From assembly GCA_029262175.1 (NCBI GenBank), contig JAJCZV010000036.1, positions 62,001 through 126,000 on the forward strand: 64,000 bases of DNA. Direction: 5' to 3'. Numbering within the stretch: the stretch's first letter is position 1; every line of letters starts with the position of its first letter. Below, in pieces: positions 51,057 through 60,973 of the stretch. The notes beneath the pieces were generated by a model. The model was given only the letters and a program-made list of their open reading frames with translations, was not told the DNA's origin and did not search any database. Origin of the DNA: Gemmatimonadota bacterium (GTDB lineage Bacteria; Gemmatimonadota; Gemmatimonadetes; Palauibacterales; Palauibacteraceae). The position numbers were made by a program, and so were the translations under genes.

Positions 51057-54000
51057 TCAGGCCACCGCCGGGGCCTGATCCGGCTGGGTCGGGTCGGCCT
51101 GCTCCGGTTTTGGCTTGGCCGCTGCGGTCGAACTCGGGTTCGACGGGGCATCGCCCGCCGCATTGGCATCGAACTCCACACCGACGATCGAGGAGACACC
51201 GGGCTCCTGCATCGTGACTCCATAGATCCAGTCCGCCCCCTCCATCGTGCGCCGGTTGTGCGTGATCACGATGAACTGGGTATCGCCTTTGAATTCCTCG
51301 AGCATCCGGACGAACCGAAGGATGTTGGTCTCATCCAGCGGCGCGTCGACCTCGTCAAGGAGGCAGAATGGGCTGGGCTTCGCCAGATAGATCGCAAACA
51401 GAAGGGCGAGCGCCGTCAGGGCCCGCTCCCCACCGGAAAGCAGATGAATGCGCTGCGTCTTTTTCCCGCGCGGGCTCGCTGAGATCTCGATCGGCGAATC
51501 GAGCGGATCGTCGGGATTGTCCAGCCACACGTCGCATTCGCCACCTTCGAACAGCGACTCGAACGTTCGGTGGAAGTTTGCTCGCACCTGATCGAAGGTC
51601 TCGAGAAACGTCTCGGCCGCATGCTTGTTGATGCGTCGAATCGAACTTCGTAGGTCATCGCGGGCTTGGACCAGATCGTCGCGCTGCTCGGTCAGAAACT
51701 GAAGTCGCGTTCCCTCTTCTTCGTATTCTTGCTGCGCCAGCAAATTGACCGGGCCGATCCGAGCGATCGAACGGCGTACCTGCTCGAGCTCGTCTTCCCA
51801 AGTCTGGGGGTCCCCCTCCTCCGGCGGTTCGACTTGCTCACGCAGCTGTTCCAGCGTCGCGTCCCACTCCGCTTCGAGCCGACCACGCACGGCAGCCTCG
51901 GCCGCGTCCAGCTGGGTAACTTCCAACTCGAGCGCGTGCCGTCGTTCCGTAAGCTCGCGTTCCTGACGGCGGGCATTCTTGAGTTCGGACTCGCGCTGCT
52001 CCAGGAACTGACGCCGCTCGGCGATCCGCTTCTCGAGATCCGCGAGGCGAATCTCGCGATCCGAGCGCTCGTCGAGACCGGCTGCAATGGCCTCCTCGGA
52101 CTCGACCGTGATCCGCTCGTTCTGGGCCAACACCTCGCTCAGATGCGCACTCTCTTCCGTCTGCGCCTTGGTGCGCGCCTCGACATCGTGGAGGGATTCG
52201 GCGATCCGATCCATGACCTCGCGGCGGTTGCCTAGATCCGCTTCGAGGCGAGCTCGCTCCAGTTGCTCGGTGTGGAGCTCGGCGCGCTTCGCCTCCGCGG
52301 CATGGCGCGCGGCCTCCGCCTTCGCGTGCGCATCCAGATGCGCCGCCTCCGCACCCTCGACCGCCGCGGCGAACTCCAGCGTGCGATCGGCGCCGCCTGC
52401 CGTCGCCGCCGTCTCTGTCTCGTGAAACGCCTCCAGCTGTTCAATGCGGCCGCTGAGGTCGTCACGTTCTTGGTCGAGTCGCTGAAGCCGCGCCGTTGCG
52501 GATGCGCGATCTGCCTCTGCCTCGCGACGCTCGGATTCAGCGTCGGCCACCGCGCTTTCGAGCCGCTCCGTCTCCACCCGACCCTCGCGGGCGGCGACCT
52601 CGAGCGCGATCAGGGTTTCGCCCAGTTCGGATCGAAGCGTTTCTAGTTCGGTCACCTCGGCGCGGCGTGTCTGAAGTTCGGCTCGCCGACTCAAGACCCC
52701 GTCTCCGGCCCCCGGTCGACCGAGGAAGATCCCGCCCCACTGGTCTTGCCGACGTCCGTCCGAACCCACCCAAGGTCCGTCGCGACGCGCGAGAGATCCG
52801 GCTTCCGGAGCCGAGATCCCGCTCAGGAGCGCTTCTACCCAGACGGCGCCGGCGCCCGAGGCCTCTACATGTTCAGACAGTGGCGAGGAGGCGCTCGCGC
52901 TGGGCCGATCTGGACCCGGGTCGAGCGGCAATACCAGGACCCCCTCCTCGGCGCCTCGCGACTCGAGCCACTCCTGGACGGCGACGACGACGTTCCAGTC
53001 TCGGACCACTACTCCATGGAGATAGGGACCGAGCTGCGACTCGACGGCCGAAGCCCAGCTGGAGGGCGCGCTCAAGAACTCCGAAAGAGCCCCGTGAACG
53101 CCGGGGATCGAGTCGCGCTCTTCCAGCAGCTGTGCGACCGTCTCCGGGAGAAGCGCACTCGAACCAACGAGCGATCCCAGGCTCGACGCCTGCGCTCGCG
53201 CCGTCGACAACCGCCCTTCCAATTTGGCGGCTTGCTCGCGCGAGTCTCGGAGCGACTCCTCAGCCCGCTCCGTCTCCGAACGGGCCTGCGACAGATCGTT
53301 CCGCAGCTGCCGCAACCGCTCGGCTCCGCCGGCTTCGAGCGCCGAAGCGCTTTCCACCGCGGCTCGGAGGGTCTCTTCCTGCTCGCGAAGCGCGTCGAGC
53401 GCGGGTCGTCGACGATCCAGTTCATCCGATCGATCGCGTGCGCGCGCCTCCGTGGTGCTCAGTTCGAGATTCCATCGATCGGCGTCTCGACGAGCGATTT
53501 CGAGCGCTTCCCGAGCGACCTCGCGCGTTGCGGTCGCCTCACGAGACGCCGTGACCAGTGCTTCCACGGCGAGACGGAGTTCTTCCTCGCCATCGGCGTG
53601 CGTCGCGTGCACCGTCTCGGCGCCAGCGACGATCTCTCGCGCCTGTTCGAGACTCGTCTCGAGACCCGAGCGACGGGCTTCGAGTTGGCGCGTCTCTTCG
53701 GTCAACACGGTGAGCCGTTCGCGGGCGGTCGCGATCCGTTCCTGCGCCAAAAGCCGCGTGCGTTCCTGCTCTTCTACGGCACGACGCGCCTCTTCTGCAC
53801 GGCGCGCCAGTTCTGCGCGTTCGGTCTCCATCTCCGCGAATTCGACCCGGAGCGTTTCCGTTTCCGTCTCGGCGGTTTGAAGATCCACTTGGTCGGAGGG
53901 CCCGGTGTTTCGCAGCCCCTCGAGTTCCGCGCGCGCCTCGACAAGACGGAGTTCCGTGCGTTCCAAGTGCGCATCCGCAGCGGCCACTTCGAGCTGCAAC

Positions 54001-54665
54001 AAGCGTTTCTTGAGCTTTCCATGGCGCTCCGCTCGACCGCGTTGCTGCGCCAGCGACCGCACCTTGGCTTGGATCTCGACCAGCACATCATCAAGGCGCT
54101 GAAGATCGGCTTCGGCCTGCTCCAGCCGTCGCGTCGCAATCCTACGCCGATCCTTATAGCGACCGATCTCCGCGGCCTCCTCAAACAGCGAACGACGTTC
54201 CTCTGCGCGATCCGAAAGGATCGCATCGACCATGCGGCCTTCGATCATCGCATAAGCATTGGCTCCCAACCCCGTGTCGCGACACAGGTCCAGGATGTCT
54301 TTTAGGCGACAAGTCGCGCCGTTGAGCATGTATTCGCTCTCGCCTCCGCGATACACGGTCCGGCCGATCGAAACCTCCGAGTACGGCACCGGCAACGCGC
54401 CATCCTCGTTGGAAATCTCTAGCGTAACTTCGGCTCGATGAATCGGGCGTCGCCCTTCCGTCCCGCCAAAGATCGCCTCTTCCATGCGAGAGCCGCGGAT
54501 CGCGGTCGGACGCTGCTCGCCCAGGACCCAACGCAGCGCGTCGGAGATGTTGGACTTGCCGCACCCGTTGGGTCCGACGATCGCCGTGATCCCGTCGTGC
54601 AACTCGACTTTGGTTTTGTCCGCAAAAGACTTGAAGCCGTGCAACGTCAGCGATTTTATTTTCAA
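51057..54665 (-). CDS. smc: Chromosome segregation protein SMC (TTG start inferred)
   Basis: LKIKSLTLHGFKSFADKT; GPNGCGKSNISDALRWVLGEQ; LLSGGERALTALALLFAIY; hinge; coiled coils. Confidence 0.96.
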   Translation of the reverse strand: MKIKSLTLHGFKSFADKTKVELHDGITAIVGPNGCGKSNISDALRWVLGEQRPTAIRGSRMEEAIFGGTEGRRPIHRAEVTLEISNEDGALPVPYSEVSIGRTVYRGGESEYMLNGATCRLKDILDLCRDTGLGANAYAMIEGRMVDAILSDRAEERRSLFEEAAEIGRYKDRRRIATRRLEQAEADLQRLDDVLVEIQAKVRSLAQQRGRAERHGKLKKRLLQLEVAAADAHLERTELRLVEARAELEGLRNTGPSDQVDLQTAETETETLRVEFAEMETERAELARRAEEARRAVEEQERTRLLAQERIATARERLTVLTEETRQLEARRSGLETSLEQAREIVAGAETVHATHADGEEELRLAVEALVTASREATATREVAREALEIARRDADRWNLELSTTEARARDRSDELDRRRPALDALREQEETLRAAVESASALEAGGAERLRQLRNDLSQARSETERAEESLRDSREQAAKLEGRLSTARAQASSLGSLVGSSALLPETVAQLLEERDSIPGVHGALSEFLSAPSSWASAVESQLGPYLHGVVVRDWNVVVAVQEWLESRGAEEGVLVLPLDPGPDRPSASASSPLSEHVEASGAGAVWVEALLSGISAPEAGSLARRDGPWVGSDGRRQDQWGGIFLGRPGAGDGVLSRRAELQTRRAEVTELETLRSELGETLIALEVAAREGRVETERLESAVADAESERREAEADRASATARLQRLDQERDDLSGRIEQLEAFHETETAATAGGADRTLEFAAAVEGAEAAHLDAHAKAEAARHAAEAKRAELHTEQLERARLEADLGNRREVMDRIAESLHDVEARTKAQTEESAHLSEVLAQNERITVESEEAIAAGLDERSDREIRLADLEKRIAERRQFLEQRESELKNARRQERELTERRHALELEVTQLDAAEAAVRGRLEAEWDATLEQLREQVEPPEEGDPQTWEDELEQVRRSIARIGPVNLLAQQEYEEEGTRLQFLTEQRDDLVQARDDLRSSIRRINKHAAETFLETFDQVRANFHRTFESLFEGGECDVWLDNPDDPLDSPIEISASPRGKKTQRIHLLSGGERALTALALLFAIYLAKPSPFCLLDEVDAPLDETNILRFVRMLEEFKGDTQFIVITHNRRTMEGADWIYGVTMQEPGVSSIVGVEFDANAAGDAPSNPSSTAAAKPKPEQADPTQPDQAPAVA

Positions 54666-54672
54666 GAGTCGC

Positions 54673-56238
54673 TCAGGGAGTGGAGGGCGGGGGTGTAGCG
54701 CCACCTTGGCGCACGATCAACGAGGCGGGTTCTCCGGCGGCGCCGAGGATTTCCGCCATTGGAAGAGAGGCGCGCTCGTTTTCATACGCGCCGGCATACA
54801 CCTGATACACGTCGTGATCCTCCATCGGCGCGGCTAAGACGTAGCTGGGGACGCCTTTTGCTTCGAGACCGGATACACGGGCTTCCGCGGCAGCCCGGTC
54901 CAAGAAGACGCCGAGGTCGAATGCGCTGCGAGCGGGTCGTACATCCCACGCGCTCGCCTGGTCCTTTTGCCCCCCGGCCACAAGCCGTTCCATCAACGTG
55001 ACGGCCTCTGCTTCTGCGCTCAGTGCGCCGGCGAAAAGCCGATGGTAGAGGACGCCGCGTACAGGAGTGGGCGCGATGAAGAACACGCCGGCATCATCGA
55101 GCCCCCGAGCTGCGCGCAGTCGCGCCAGATCTGCGTCCGCATCGACCTTGGCCGCATAGCTGGCGATCAACACCGAGAACGGGAGTTCCGGAGCAGAGGC
55201 GAAGACGCGGGCGGCTTCAGCCGGATCCAGGGGCGGTGTCGGGTCTTCGACGGCCGCCTCCGCCAGCGCGACATTGGTCAGCTCTCCGCCAACGGTGGGG
55301 GCGCCGGAGGACGAGGCGAACCACCACCAGCCCGCCAGAAGCACCGCCACGACCCCCGCGCCGATCGCCGTGAGGTTGGGCGTGAACCCACGATTCCCCC
55401 CGGCACCCACGAGCGCGATCTCGCCGACCTCGTCGCCTTCCTCCGTTTGCGATGCCGCTGGCTCCCGTTCGAAGGAAAAGGAGGCGGCCGCGTTCGACTC
55501 GGGAGTTGCCGCTTCCTCGACGTCTGGGTCGACCACTTCTGCTTGCGTCAGGGCCTCGTCGATCGTCAGTTCGGCGAGCGTTCGCTCGAGACGCGGATCA
55601 TCCCAACGCGGCACCTCTCCCGGCTCGGTGTCACCGTGCTGTTCCGCATCGGTGACGATCTCGTCTGGGTCGTCGAACCGGACGCGACCGAATGCCAACA
55701 GACCTTCGGCATCCCGAGGGACCTTCGCGTCTCCGAGCGCCACGTACCCGTCCAACAGGTCGCGTAACCCCTGGGACAGCAGGGCGCCTTCAGAGACGAC
55801 CATGAAAAGGGTCCCCCCCCGCTCGCGAACCCGTTCCACGAAACTCACCAGGACATCTGCTTCCAGTAGCGCGCTCATGGCCGCCGAGTCACGACCGGCG
55901 GGGAGATAGACGAACGGACGGTCCACGCGCTGGACAGCGACGTCCGTCAGCCGGGCCTGTCCGGTCAAAGCCGCCGGAAGACCCTCCGAATCGCCACCGC
56001 CAAGAAGTTCGTCGAGGGGTGAAGGACCCGGCTCTGTGCTCAGGAGGAGGGTGTGCTCGCGGCGGCGCGCGATCGACGTAGCGATCGCGTCGACGACGGT
56101 AGCGCTTCGCTCCGCATCCTCCGACTCGTGGACGAGAGCGACAATGTTTGCGTCTCCGGGGACATCCCATGCGAAGAACCGGGCGTCGCGCTCATCGCGC
56201 TCCTTACCCCTCTCTTGGGTGTCTCCGTTTGTTGTCAC
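54673..56238 (-). CDS. SPOR-domain protein with central TM (GTG start inferred)
   Basis: GTGA overlap with upstream ORF; TM VVAVLLAGWWWFAS; C-terminal SPOR-like repeats. Confidence 0.7.
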   Translation of the reverse strand: MTTNGDTQERGKERDERDARFFAWDVPGDANIVALVHESEDAERSATVVDAIATSIARRREHTLLLSTEPGPSPLDELLGGGDSEGLPAALTGQARLTDVAVQRVDRPFVYLPAGRDSAAMSALLEADVLVSFVERVRERGGTLFMVVSEGALLSQGLRDLLDGYVALGDAKVPRDAEGLLAFGRVRFDDPDEIVTDAEQHGDTEPGEVPRWDDPRLERTLAELTIDEALTQAEVVDPDVEEAATPESNAAASFSFEREPAASQTEEGDEVGEIALVGAGGNRGFTPNLTAIGAGVVAVLLAGWWWFASSSGAPTVGGELTNVALAEAAVEDPTPPLDPAEAARVFASAPELPFSVLIASYAAKVDADADLARLRAARGLDDAGVFFIAPTPVRGVLYHRLFAGALSAEAEAVTLMERLVAGGQKDQASAWDVRPARSAFDLGVFLDRAAAEARVSGLEAKGVPSYVLAAPMEDHDVYQVYAGAYENERASLPMAEILGAAGEPASLIVRQGGATPPPSTP

Positions 56239-57821
56239 TGGCCACCTTCGTTGCCGTCGGCCTCGTGGATCCACGCGTCGATTCCGCGTTCACGACGAAG
56301 CTCTCGAACGACCGCATCCGCCGCGGCCCGAGAACGATAGGGGCCGACGAGCAACCGATACCAGGTCTCGTTGGCTTCGTCCACGCGGGGAAGAACATGC
56401 GTCGAATATCCCGACCCGTCGAGCGACTGCCTGAGCTGCCCGAGACTCTCGAGTCTTCTCGACGAGTTCGCGACCGCGTAGAAGCCGCCCGGCACGCGTG
56501 GCGCGGCGGCGAGGCCCGCCGACGACGCGCCGTCGGGAGCGTCCTGAGGCAACCGCCTGCGCGTCGCACCGACCGATCGGTCTGATGCGGTCCCCATCGT
56601 CAACAAACCGATGCCACGCCCGGTCGACCGAGGCGGGTCTTCTTCGGTCGAGTCTCCAGGCGCCGTCGCAACCGCAATCACGGGCGCCCTGGGACCCCAG
56701 CGCAGAGGGACCCACCACGCGTCGACGGGGCCCTCGACCGGACCGAGGTCGGAGCCGTCGGACGCAAACCTTCGAAGACCGGCGCTGCTGACCGCCAGGA
56801 CGTCTCCACCCGGGAGGGGCATCGGCAGATCCGAACGCCATTCGCCAGGGATTTGGGCGCGGCCGGTCTCGCCCGCCCTGACCGTCCAGGCGGCTGCCCC
56901 ATCAAAGACCACGATCTGCTCGCCGGATACGGCGGCGCGGAGGTCTTTCAGAGGTTCGTCCAATCGCGTCGTGCCGACCGTGCGCCAGTCATATCGGTCA
57001 ACCGCCACGAGCCGCGGACGTTCGGTCGCCGCAAAAACCCGGTGCTGGGATGGCGAGGTCACAAGCAGTCGGGGTGCTCCGTCGATCTCGAGCGCTTCGG
57101 TCGGCTCGAGATCCGGTAGGCTCCAGCCCAAGAGCTGTCGACCGTCGGCGGTCGTCCCGACGATCTCCCGGCCCCAGGCCGCGAGCACCATCGGCCCGCG
57201 CGTCCCGACCGAGAGCGTTTTCGCGGGGGTTTCCACGTCCACGTCCCAAACGACGAGTTGGGGGCTCCCGGCCACATCGACCAGCCCGACCGCCCGTCCG
57301 GATGCGGCTGGAGCCGCCCACAGGATCTCGCCTTCGGCCGTGACGACGCGCGACCCTGTGCTCGTCACCGTCATCGCCCAACCGTTGGCGACGAATGCGC
57401 CACCCGTGGAGGACTCGATCCAGCGCGCATGTGCCGGGACTTCGGGGAGCGGATCCAGCGACTCCGGCGCGGGGGTGTACAGGCTCGCCCCTTCCTCATG
57501 TCGGATCACCACCACCGGCCCCAACGAATACACTGCGGAGGCAGCGGGAAGGGTGAGGCGACCGGTCCACCGGATCGAGGAAGGATCCGTGGTAGACCGA
57601 AACTCGGCCGGGGCTCCGGTCTTGGAAACGACGAGCAAGCCGCGACGAGCGAGGGATGTCCCTGCCACCAGCTCCGCGCCTTGGAGCGGCTCGGGCTGAT
57701 CGTCGGGTGGGCCTCCACAGGCGGTGGGTCCGGCAAATAGCGCTGCGAGTCCACAGGCTCCGAAACGAACGAAGCCGGCGGTCCGACGCCGTATCGATCT
57801 CTTCACATCAAACACTTCCAC
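56235..57821 (-). CDS. Putative lipoprotein with beta-propeller-like region and C-terminal SPOR domain
   Basis: AGPTACGG lipobox-like; C-terminal GGFYAVANSSRRLESLGQLRQSLDGSGYSTHVLPRV...WYRLLVGPYRSRAAADAVVREL. Confidence 0.7.
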   Translation of the reverse strand: MEVFDVKRSIRRRTAGFVRFGACGLAALFAGPTACGGPPDDQPEPLQGAELVAGTSLARRGLLVVSKTGAPAEFRSTTDPSSIRWTGRLTLPAASAVYSLGPVVVIRHEEGASLYTPAPESLDPLPEVPAHARWIESSTGGAFVANGWAMTVTSTGSRVVTAEGEILWAAPAASGRAVGLVDVAGSPQLVVWDVDVETPAKTLSVGTRGPMVLAAWGREIVGTTADGRQLLGWSLPDLEPTEALEIDGAPRLLVTSPSQHRVFAATERPRLVAVDRYDWRTVGTTRLDEPLKDLRAAVSGEQIVVFDGAAAWTVRAGETGRAQIPGEWRSDLPMPLPGGDVLAVSSAGLRRFASDGSDLGPVEGPVDAWWVPLRWGPRAPVIAVATAPGDSTEEDPPRSTGRGIGLLTMGTASDRSVGATRRRLPQDAPDGASSAGLAAAPRVPGGFYAVANSSRRLESLGQLRQSLDGSGYSTHVLPRVDEANETWYRLLVGPYRSRAAADAVVRELRRERGIDAWIHEADGNEGGQ

Positions 57822-57904
57822 CGCCCCACGAATAGGTTCGTCACAACTTAGTCGCAGGGCGAAAACCGTCGCAACAAAGCGTAGCTAGGTCGGGACAACC
57901 GCCT

Positions 57905-58294
57905 CTACTCAAGCTCGAACGCGGGCGCATCGCCCCACAGCCGCTCGAGCTGATAAAACTCTCTCACCTCACCCAGAAATACGTGGACGATCAGCCCCAC
58001 GTAGTCGATCAAGACCCACTGTCCTTTCGACAGCCCCTCGATCCCCACGGGTCGTAAACCGCCCTCACGCAGGCGATCTAGCACGTTTTCACTTATCGAG
58101 CGCGCGTGCGTGTCCGAGTCCCCCGTCGCTATGACGAAGAAGTCGGTTACGTCGGAGAGTCCCCTGAGATCGAGTACGATCGGCGCCCGAGCATTCCGCT
58201 CGAGCGCCGCCTCGAGCGCGGTACGAAGCTCGGGAGAAGGCGCACCCCGCTCAGAGAGCGCAGTCCAAACGTCTTCGAGGGGGGATGGAGTCAG
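57905..58294 (-). CDS. rsfS: Ribosomal silencing factor RsfS, CTG start (not present in supplied ORF track)
   Basis: Manual translation: (CTG)TPSPLEDVWTALSERGAPSPELRTALEAALERNARAPIVLDLRGLSDVTDFFVIATGDSDTHARSISENVLDRLREGGLRPVGIEGLSKGQWVLIDYVGLIVHVFLGEVREFYQLERLWGDAPAFELE*; GGAGGAG-TAACT-CTG. Confidence 0.93.
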   Translation of the reverse strand: MTPSPLEDVWTALSERGAPSPELRTALEAALERNARAPIVLDLRGLSDVTDFFVIATGDSDTHARSISENVLDRLREGGLRPVGIEGLSKGQWVLIDYVGLIVHVFLGEVREFYQLERLWGDAPAFELE

Positions 58295-58296
58295 AG

Positions 58297-58746
58297 TTAC
58301 TCCTCCGCGACGACCCAGACCTTCAGCGCGGGTTTCACTTCCGCGTGAAGGCGGATCGGCACGTCGTATACCCCGAGTTCTTTGATCGGCTCGTCGAGCT
58401 GGATAAGCTTCTTGTCGACGGCATGTCCATCCTTCTCGAGTGCCTCGGAGATGTCTGCACTCGTGACCGACCCGAAGAGTTTCCCTTCGTCGCCGGCGCG
58501 GACCTTGAACGTCACGGATTGTCCCTCTAGCGCGGCGGCGATCTGAGTTGCCTCGTCGCGCTCTCGCAGAGCCGACTGCTCGACCTGACGACGCTCCTCC
58601 TCGAACCGCCGTCGATTGCTTTCGGTGGCCAGCAAGCCCATCCCCTGCGGGATCAGGTAGTTGCGCGCGTATCCGGGTCGCACGGTGACCATCTCTCCGG
58701 CCCGACCCAAGTCTGCCACGTCTTTTCTAAGAATGACTTGTACCAT
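58297..58746 (-). CDS. rplI: 50S ribosomal protein bL9
   Basis: MVQVILRKDVADLGRAGEMVTVRPGYARNYLIPQGMGLLAT. Confidence 0.97.
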   Translation of the reverse strand: MVQVILRKDVADLGRAGEMVTVRPGYARNYLIPQGMGLLATESNRRRFEEERRQVEQSALRERDEATQIAAALEGQSVTFKVRAGDEGKLFGSVTSADISEALEKDGHAVDKKLIQLDEPIKELGVYDVPIRLHAEVKPALKVWVVAEE

Positions 58747-58784
58747 CCCGCTTCCTCCCTTTGCGGTGCGTGACCGTCAGAGGT

Positions 58785-59780
58785 CTACTCTCCCTCCGTT
58801 TCCACCCTCAAGCGAGAGCGGAGGTCCAGCCACGTGTCACTGAGTCCCATCACGAAGGCTGTCCCTAACGTGACGGGGTATAGCAATAGAGCAGCTACGA
58901 TCCAGAACGCGATCGCCCACCCCGAATTGACGACGGATGTCCCGAGCCAAGCTAGCACGGCGGCCCCCCGCAACACGTAGAGGCCTGCCATCACCGTCAC
59001 CAGATTACCGCCCGTCCTCACCGACCACACGCCCACCGGCAATACGAGCAACACCAGTCCTATTACGAGCGCCCAAACCAAATGGTCGCTAAACCGAAAC
59101 TCTCGAAGAGGCCCGAGCGGTGCCTCGTCGCCGGCCATTCTTCGCTCCACGTAAAGCGCGCACGCCAACGCCGCCAAAGAAGCCAGCAGCAGCCACGCCG
59201 GATAAAGGGCTTTGGCGATATCGGCGCCCTGCCGCATCAGCTCCGCCAGCGCGGCTCCATTCTGCCCCTCCAAGTCGAAACTCGCGATCGCTGCGTCGTA
59301 CTGCCCGGCGATTCGCCAATCCAGATTGGCGAGACTGGCGGGCCCCGCCACCACCAATGCGCTTGCCCCCACCACCGCCAGCGCCACGCCCAGCATGCTG
59401 CGCTCGAAAACCGAAAGACCCGGGTACAACGCGCTCGCCGCCACAAGACCGCCGCCGAGAAGGACACTCCACCCGGTCCCGACGTACCACAATTCATTCG
59501 CGTTTTCAAAGCCAAGCGCCGAAACCGCGAGCAGGCCCACGGCCAACATGAGACTGGCGGAACGACGCGCTTGGAACACGATCAAAGCCAGCGCCGCCGG
59601 GATGCCGACGAGAGGAAACGGCCCCAGCGGGGTCGGTTTCAACGGCGACAACAAAATGACGGCGGCGACGAGCCCGAACGCGCGCCACAGACCCCTACGT
59701 CTTTCGCTTGAGGAAACCGGCGCTAAACGAGGAGCGGGCTGCTCCTCCGATGACCGTCGATGCGACCGTTTCCGGCTCAA
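58785..59780 (-). CDS. DUF2232 (YybS-like) membrane protein
   Basis: Multi-pass membrane protein between rplI and rpsR. Confidence 0.75.
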   Translation of the reverse strand: MSRKRSHRRSSEEQPAPRLAPVSSSERRRGLWRAFGLVAAVILLSPLKPTPLGPFPLVGIPAALALIVFQARRSASLMLAVGLLAVSALGFENANELWYVGTGWSVLLGGGLVAASALYPGLSVFERSMLGVALAVVGASALVVAGPASLANLDWRIAGQYDAAIASFDLEGQNGAALAELMRQGADIAKALYPAWLLLASLAALACALYVERRMAGDEAPLGPLREFRFSDHLVWALVIGLVLLVLPVGVWSVRTGGNLVTVMAGLYVLRGAAVLAWLGTSVVNSGWAIAFWIVAALLLYPVTLGTAFVMGLSDTWLDLRSRLRVETEGE

Positions 59781-59783
59781 GGG

Positions 59784-60089
59784 CTAGAAGCCTGCTGAAG
59801 AAGTACGACGGGCCCCGTACCGGCGCCACGACTCCAGATCCGAGGCGGGGTGAGGAAGGTATAGCAGTGGCTACATCGACGAGTCCCAACGATGGAGATG
59901 GGGTCGTGCCCCCGATACCCGTCGGCAATGCGTGCCCGGGCTACGTGCGGAACGGGCACAGGGGGTTGCGTGGTTGATCCTGCGTTGCTCGTCCTCGACG
60001 TAGCTATGGCTATGACTCGTCCTCGCGCCTTGGCTGAACCACGCAAGACCCTGCGCGCGGCTCGCCGTACTTCTTCAACAGGCTTCTAG
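59784..60089. mobile_element. MITE-like element with 27-bp imperfect terminal inverted repeats, CTAG at both ends
   Basis: Left CTAGAAGCCTGCTGAAGAAGTACGACG (59784-59810) vs reverse complement of right CTAGAAGCCTGTTGAAGAAGTACGGCG (60063-60089): 2 mismatches; no transposase ORF inside. Confidence 0.8.
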
Positions 60090-60304
60090 GTGTAGTAGCC
60101 CCGGATATACGGCAACAGAGACAGGTAGCGCGCCCTCTTGATGGCGGTGGCCACTTGGCGTTGGTGCTTGGCGCAAGCTCCCGTCGCACGCCGCGGGAGA
60201 ATCTTGCCGCGATCGGAAATAAACCGATCGAGCGTGTGCTCGTCCTTATAGTCGACGCGATCGATCTTGTTCTCGCAGAACCTGCATGCTTTCCGAAAAG
60301 CCAT
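60086..60304 (-). CDS. rpsR: 30S ribosomal protein bS18
   Basis: [63 protein letters not shown]. Confidence 0.97.
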   Translation of the reverse strand: MAFRKACRFCENKIDRVDYKDEHTLDRFISDRGKILPRRATGACAKHQRQVATAIKRARYLSLLPYIRGYYT

Positions 60305-60306
60305 GG

Positions 60307-60903
60307 CTATGCCTCCCCTTTCGCGGCGTCGTCGCCGTCCGCTTTTTCTGCGTCGACCGCCTCCGTGTCGTCATCGGCGGCGTCATCTTCGGCGGCGGCT
60401 TCCTCACCCTCGCCCTCGACATCTTCAACAGCCCCGGCCTCGGCAACCGGCGTCTCCGGCGTCTCCGGCTTCTCTGGCTTCTCTGGCTTCTCTGGCGCTT
60501 CGGCGGCCGACGCTTCACCGCCCTCCGCCGCTGGCCCCTCACCCTCGGCGGCGGGTGCCGTCGCGTCGGCACCGACGACTTCGCGACTCTGATGCATGGT
60601 CTCGGGGAGCGGGAGCTCACCTTCGGAGAGCACGACCAGGTAGCGGATCAGATCGTCCTGCAGCTTTAGGACGCGCTCCAACTCCGCCAGGCGATCGGGC
60701 TCGGCAGTGAACTGGGCGACCACATAGTGACCCGTGGTCTGCTTGTCGATCGGATACGCGAGCTGCCGCTTCCCCCATTGAACGACCGCGGTGATTTCAC
60801 CGCCGCCAGCCGTGATGAGGGCGTGATACGGTTCAAGCTTGGATTCGATCTCTTCGGGTGAGAAGGTCGAACGGAAGATGTACACGATTTCGTAATCGCG
60901 CAT
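60307..60903 (-). CDS. rpsF: 30S ribosomal protein bS6 with long acidic C-terminal extension
   Basis: [20 protein letters not shown]...[23 protein letters not shown]; ~80 aa Glu/Ala/Asp-rich tail. Confidence 0.96.
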   Translation of the reverse strand: MRDYEIVYIFRSTFSPEEIESKLEPYHALITAGGGEITAVVQWGKRQLAYPIDKQTTGHYVVAQFTAEPDRLAELERVLKLQDDLIRYLVVLSEGELPLPETMHQSREVVGADATAPAAEGEGPAAEGGEASAAEAPEKPEKPEKPETPETPVAEAGAVEDVEGEGEEAAAEDDAADDDTEAVDAEKADGDDAAKGEA

Positions 60904-60973
60904 TAAAGGCTCCTTGGGTCTAGTTCGGCCCCGGCTGATTGCCGGAGCAGGAGTCGGTGCTGCCTATTTTGTA

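Noticed and set aside
52746-54305. 519-aa plus-strand ORF antisense to smc
   Set aside because: Mirror of SMC coiled-coil codons; Arg/Phe-rich nonsense composition.
56611-57699. 362-aa plus-strand ORF antisense to the SPOR lipoprotein
   Set aside because: Ser/Arg/Thr-rich shadow ORF; the opposite strand has coherent domains.
59695-60046. Small ORFs within the MITE-like element (59695..59928, 59777..60046, 59708..59977)
   Set aside because: No transposase motifs and they span the element boundaries; treated as non-coding.
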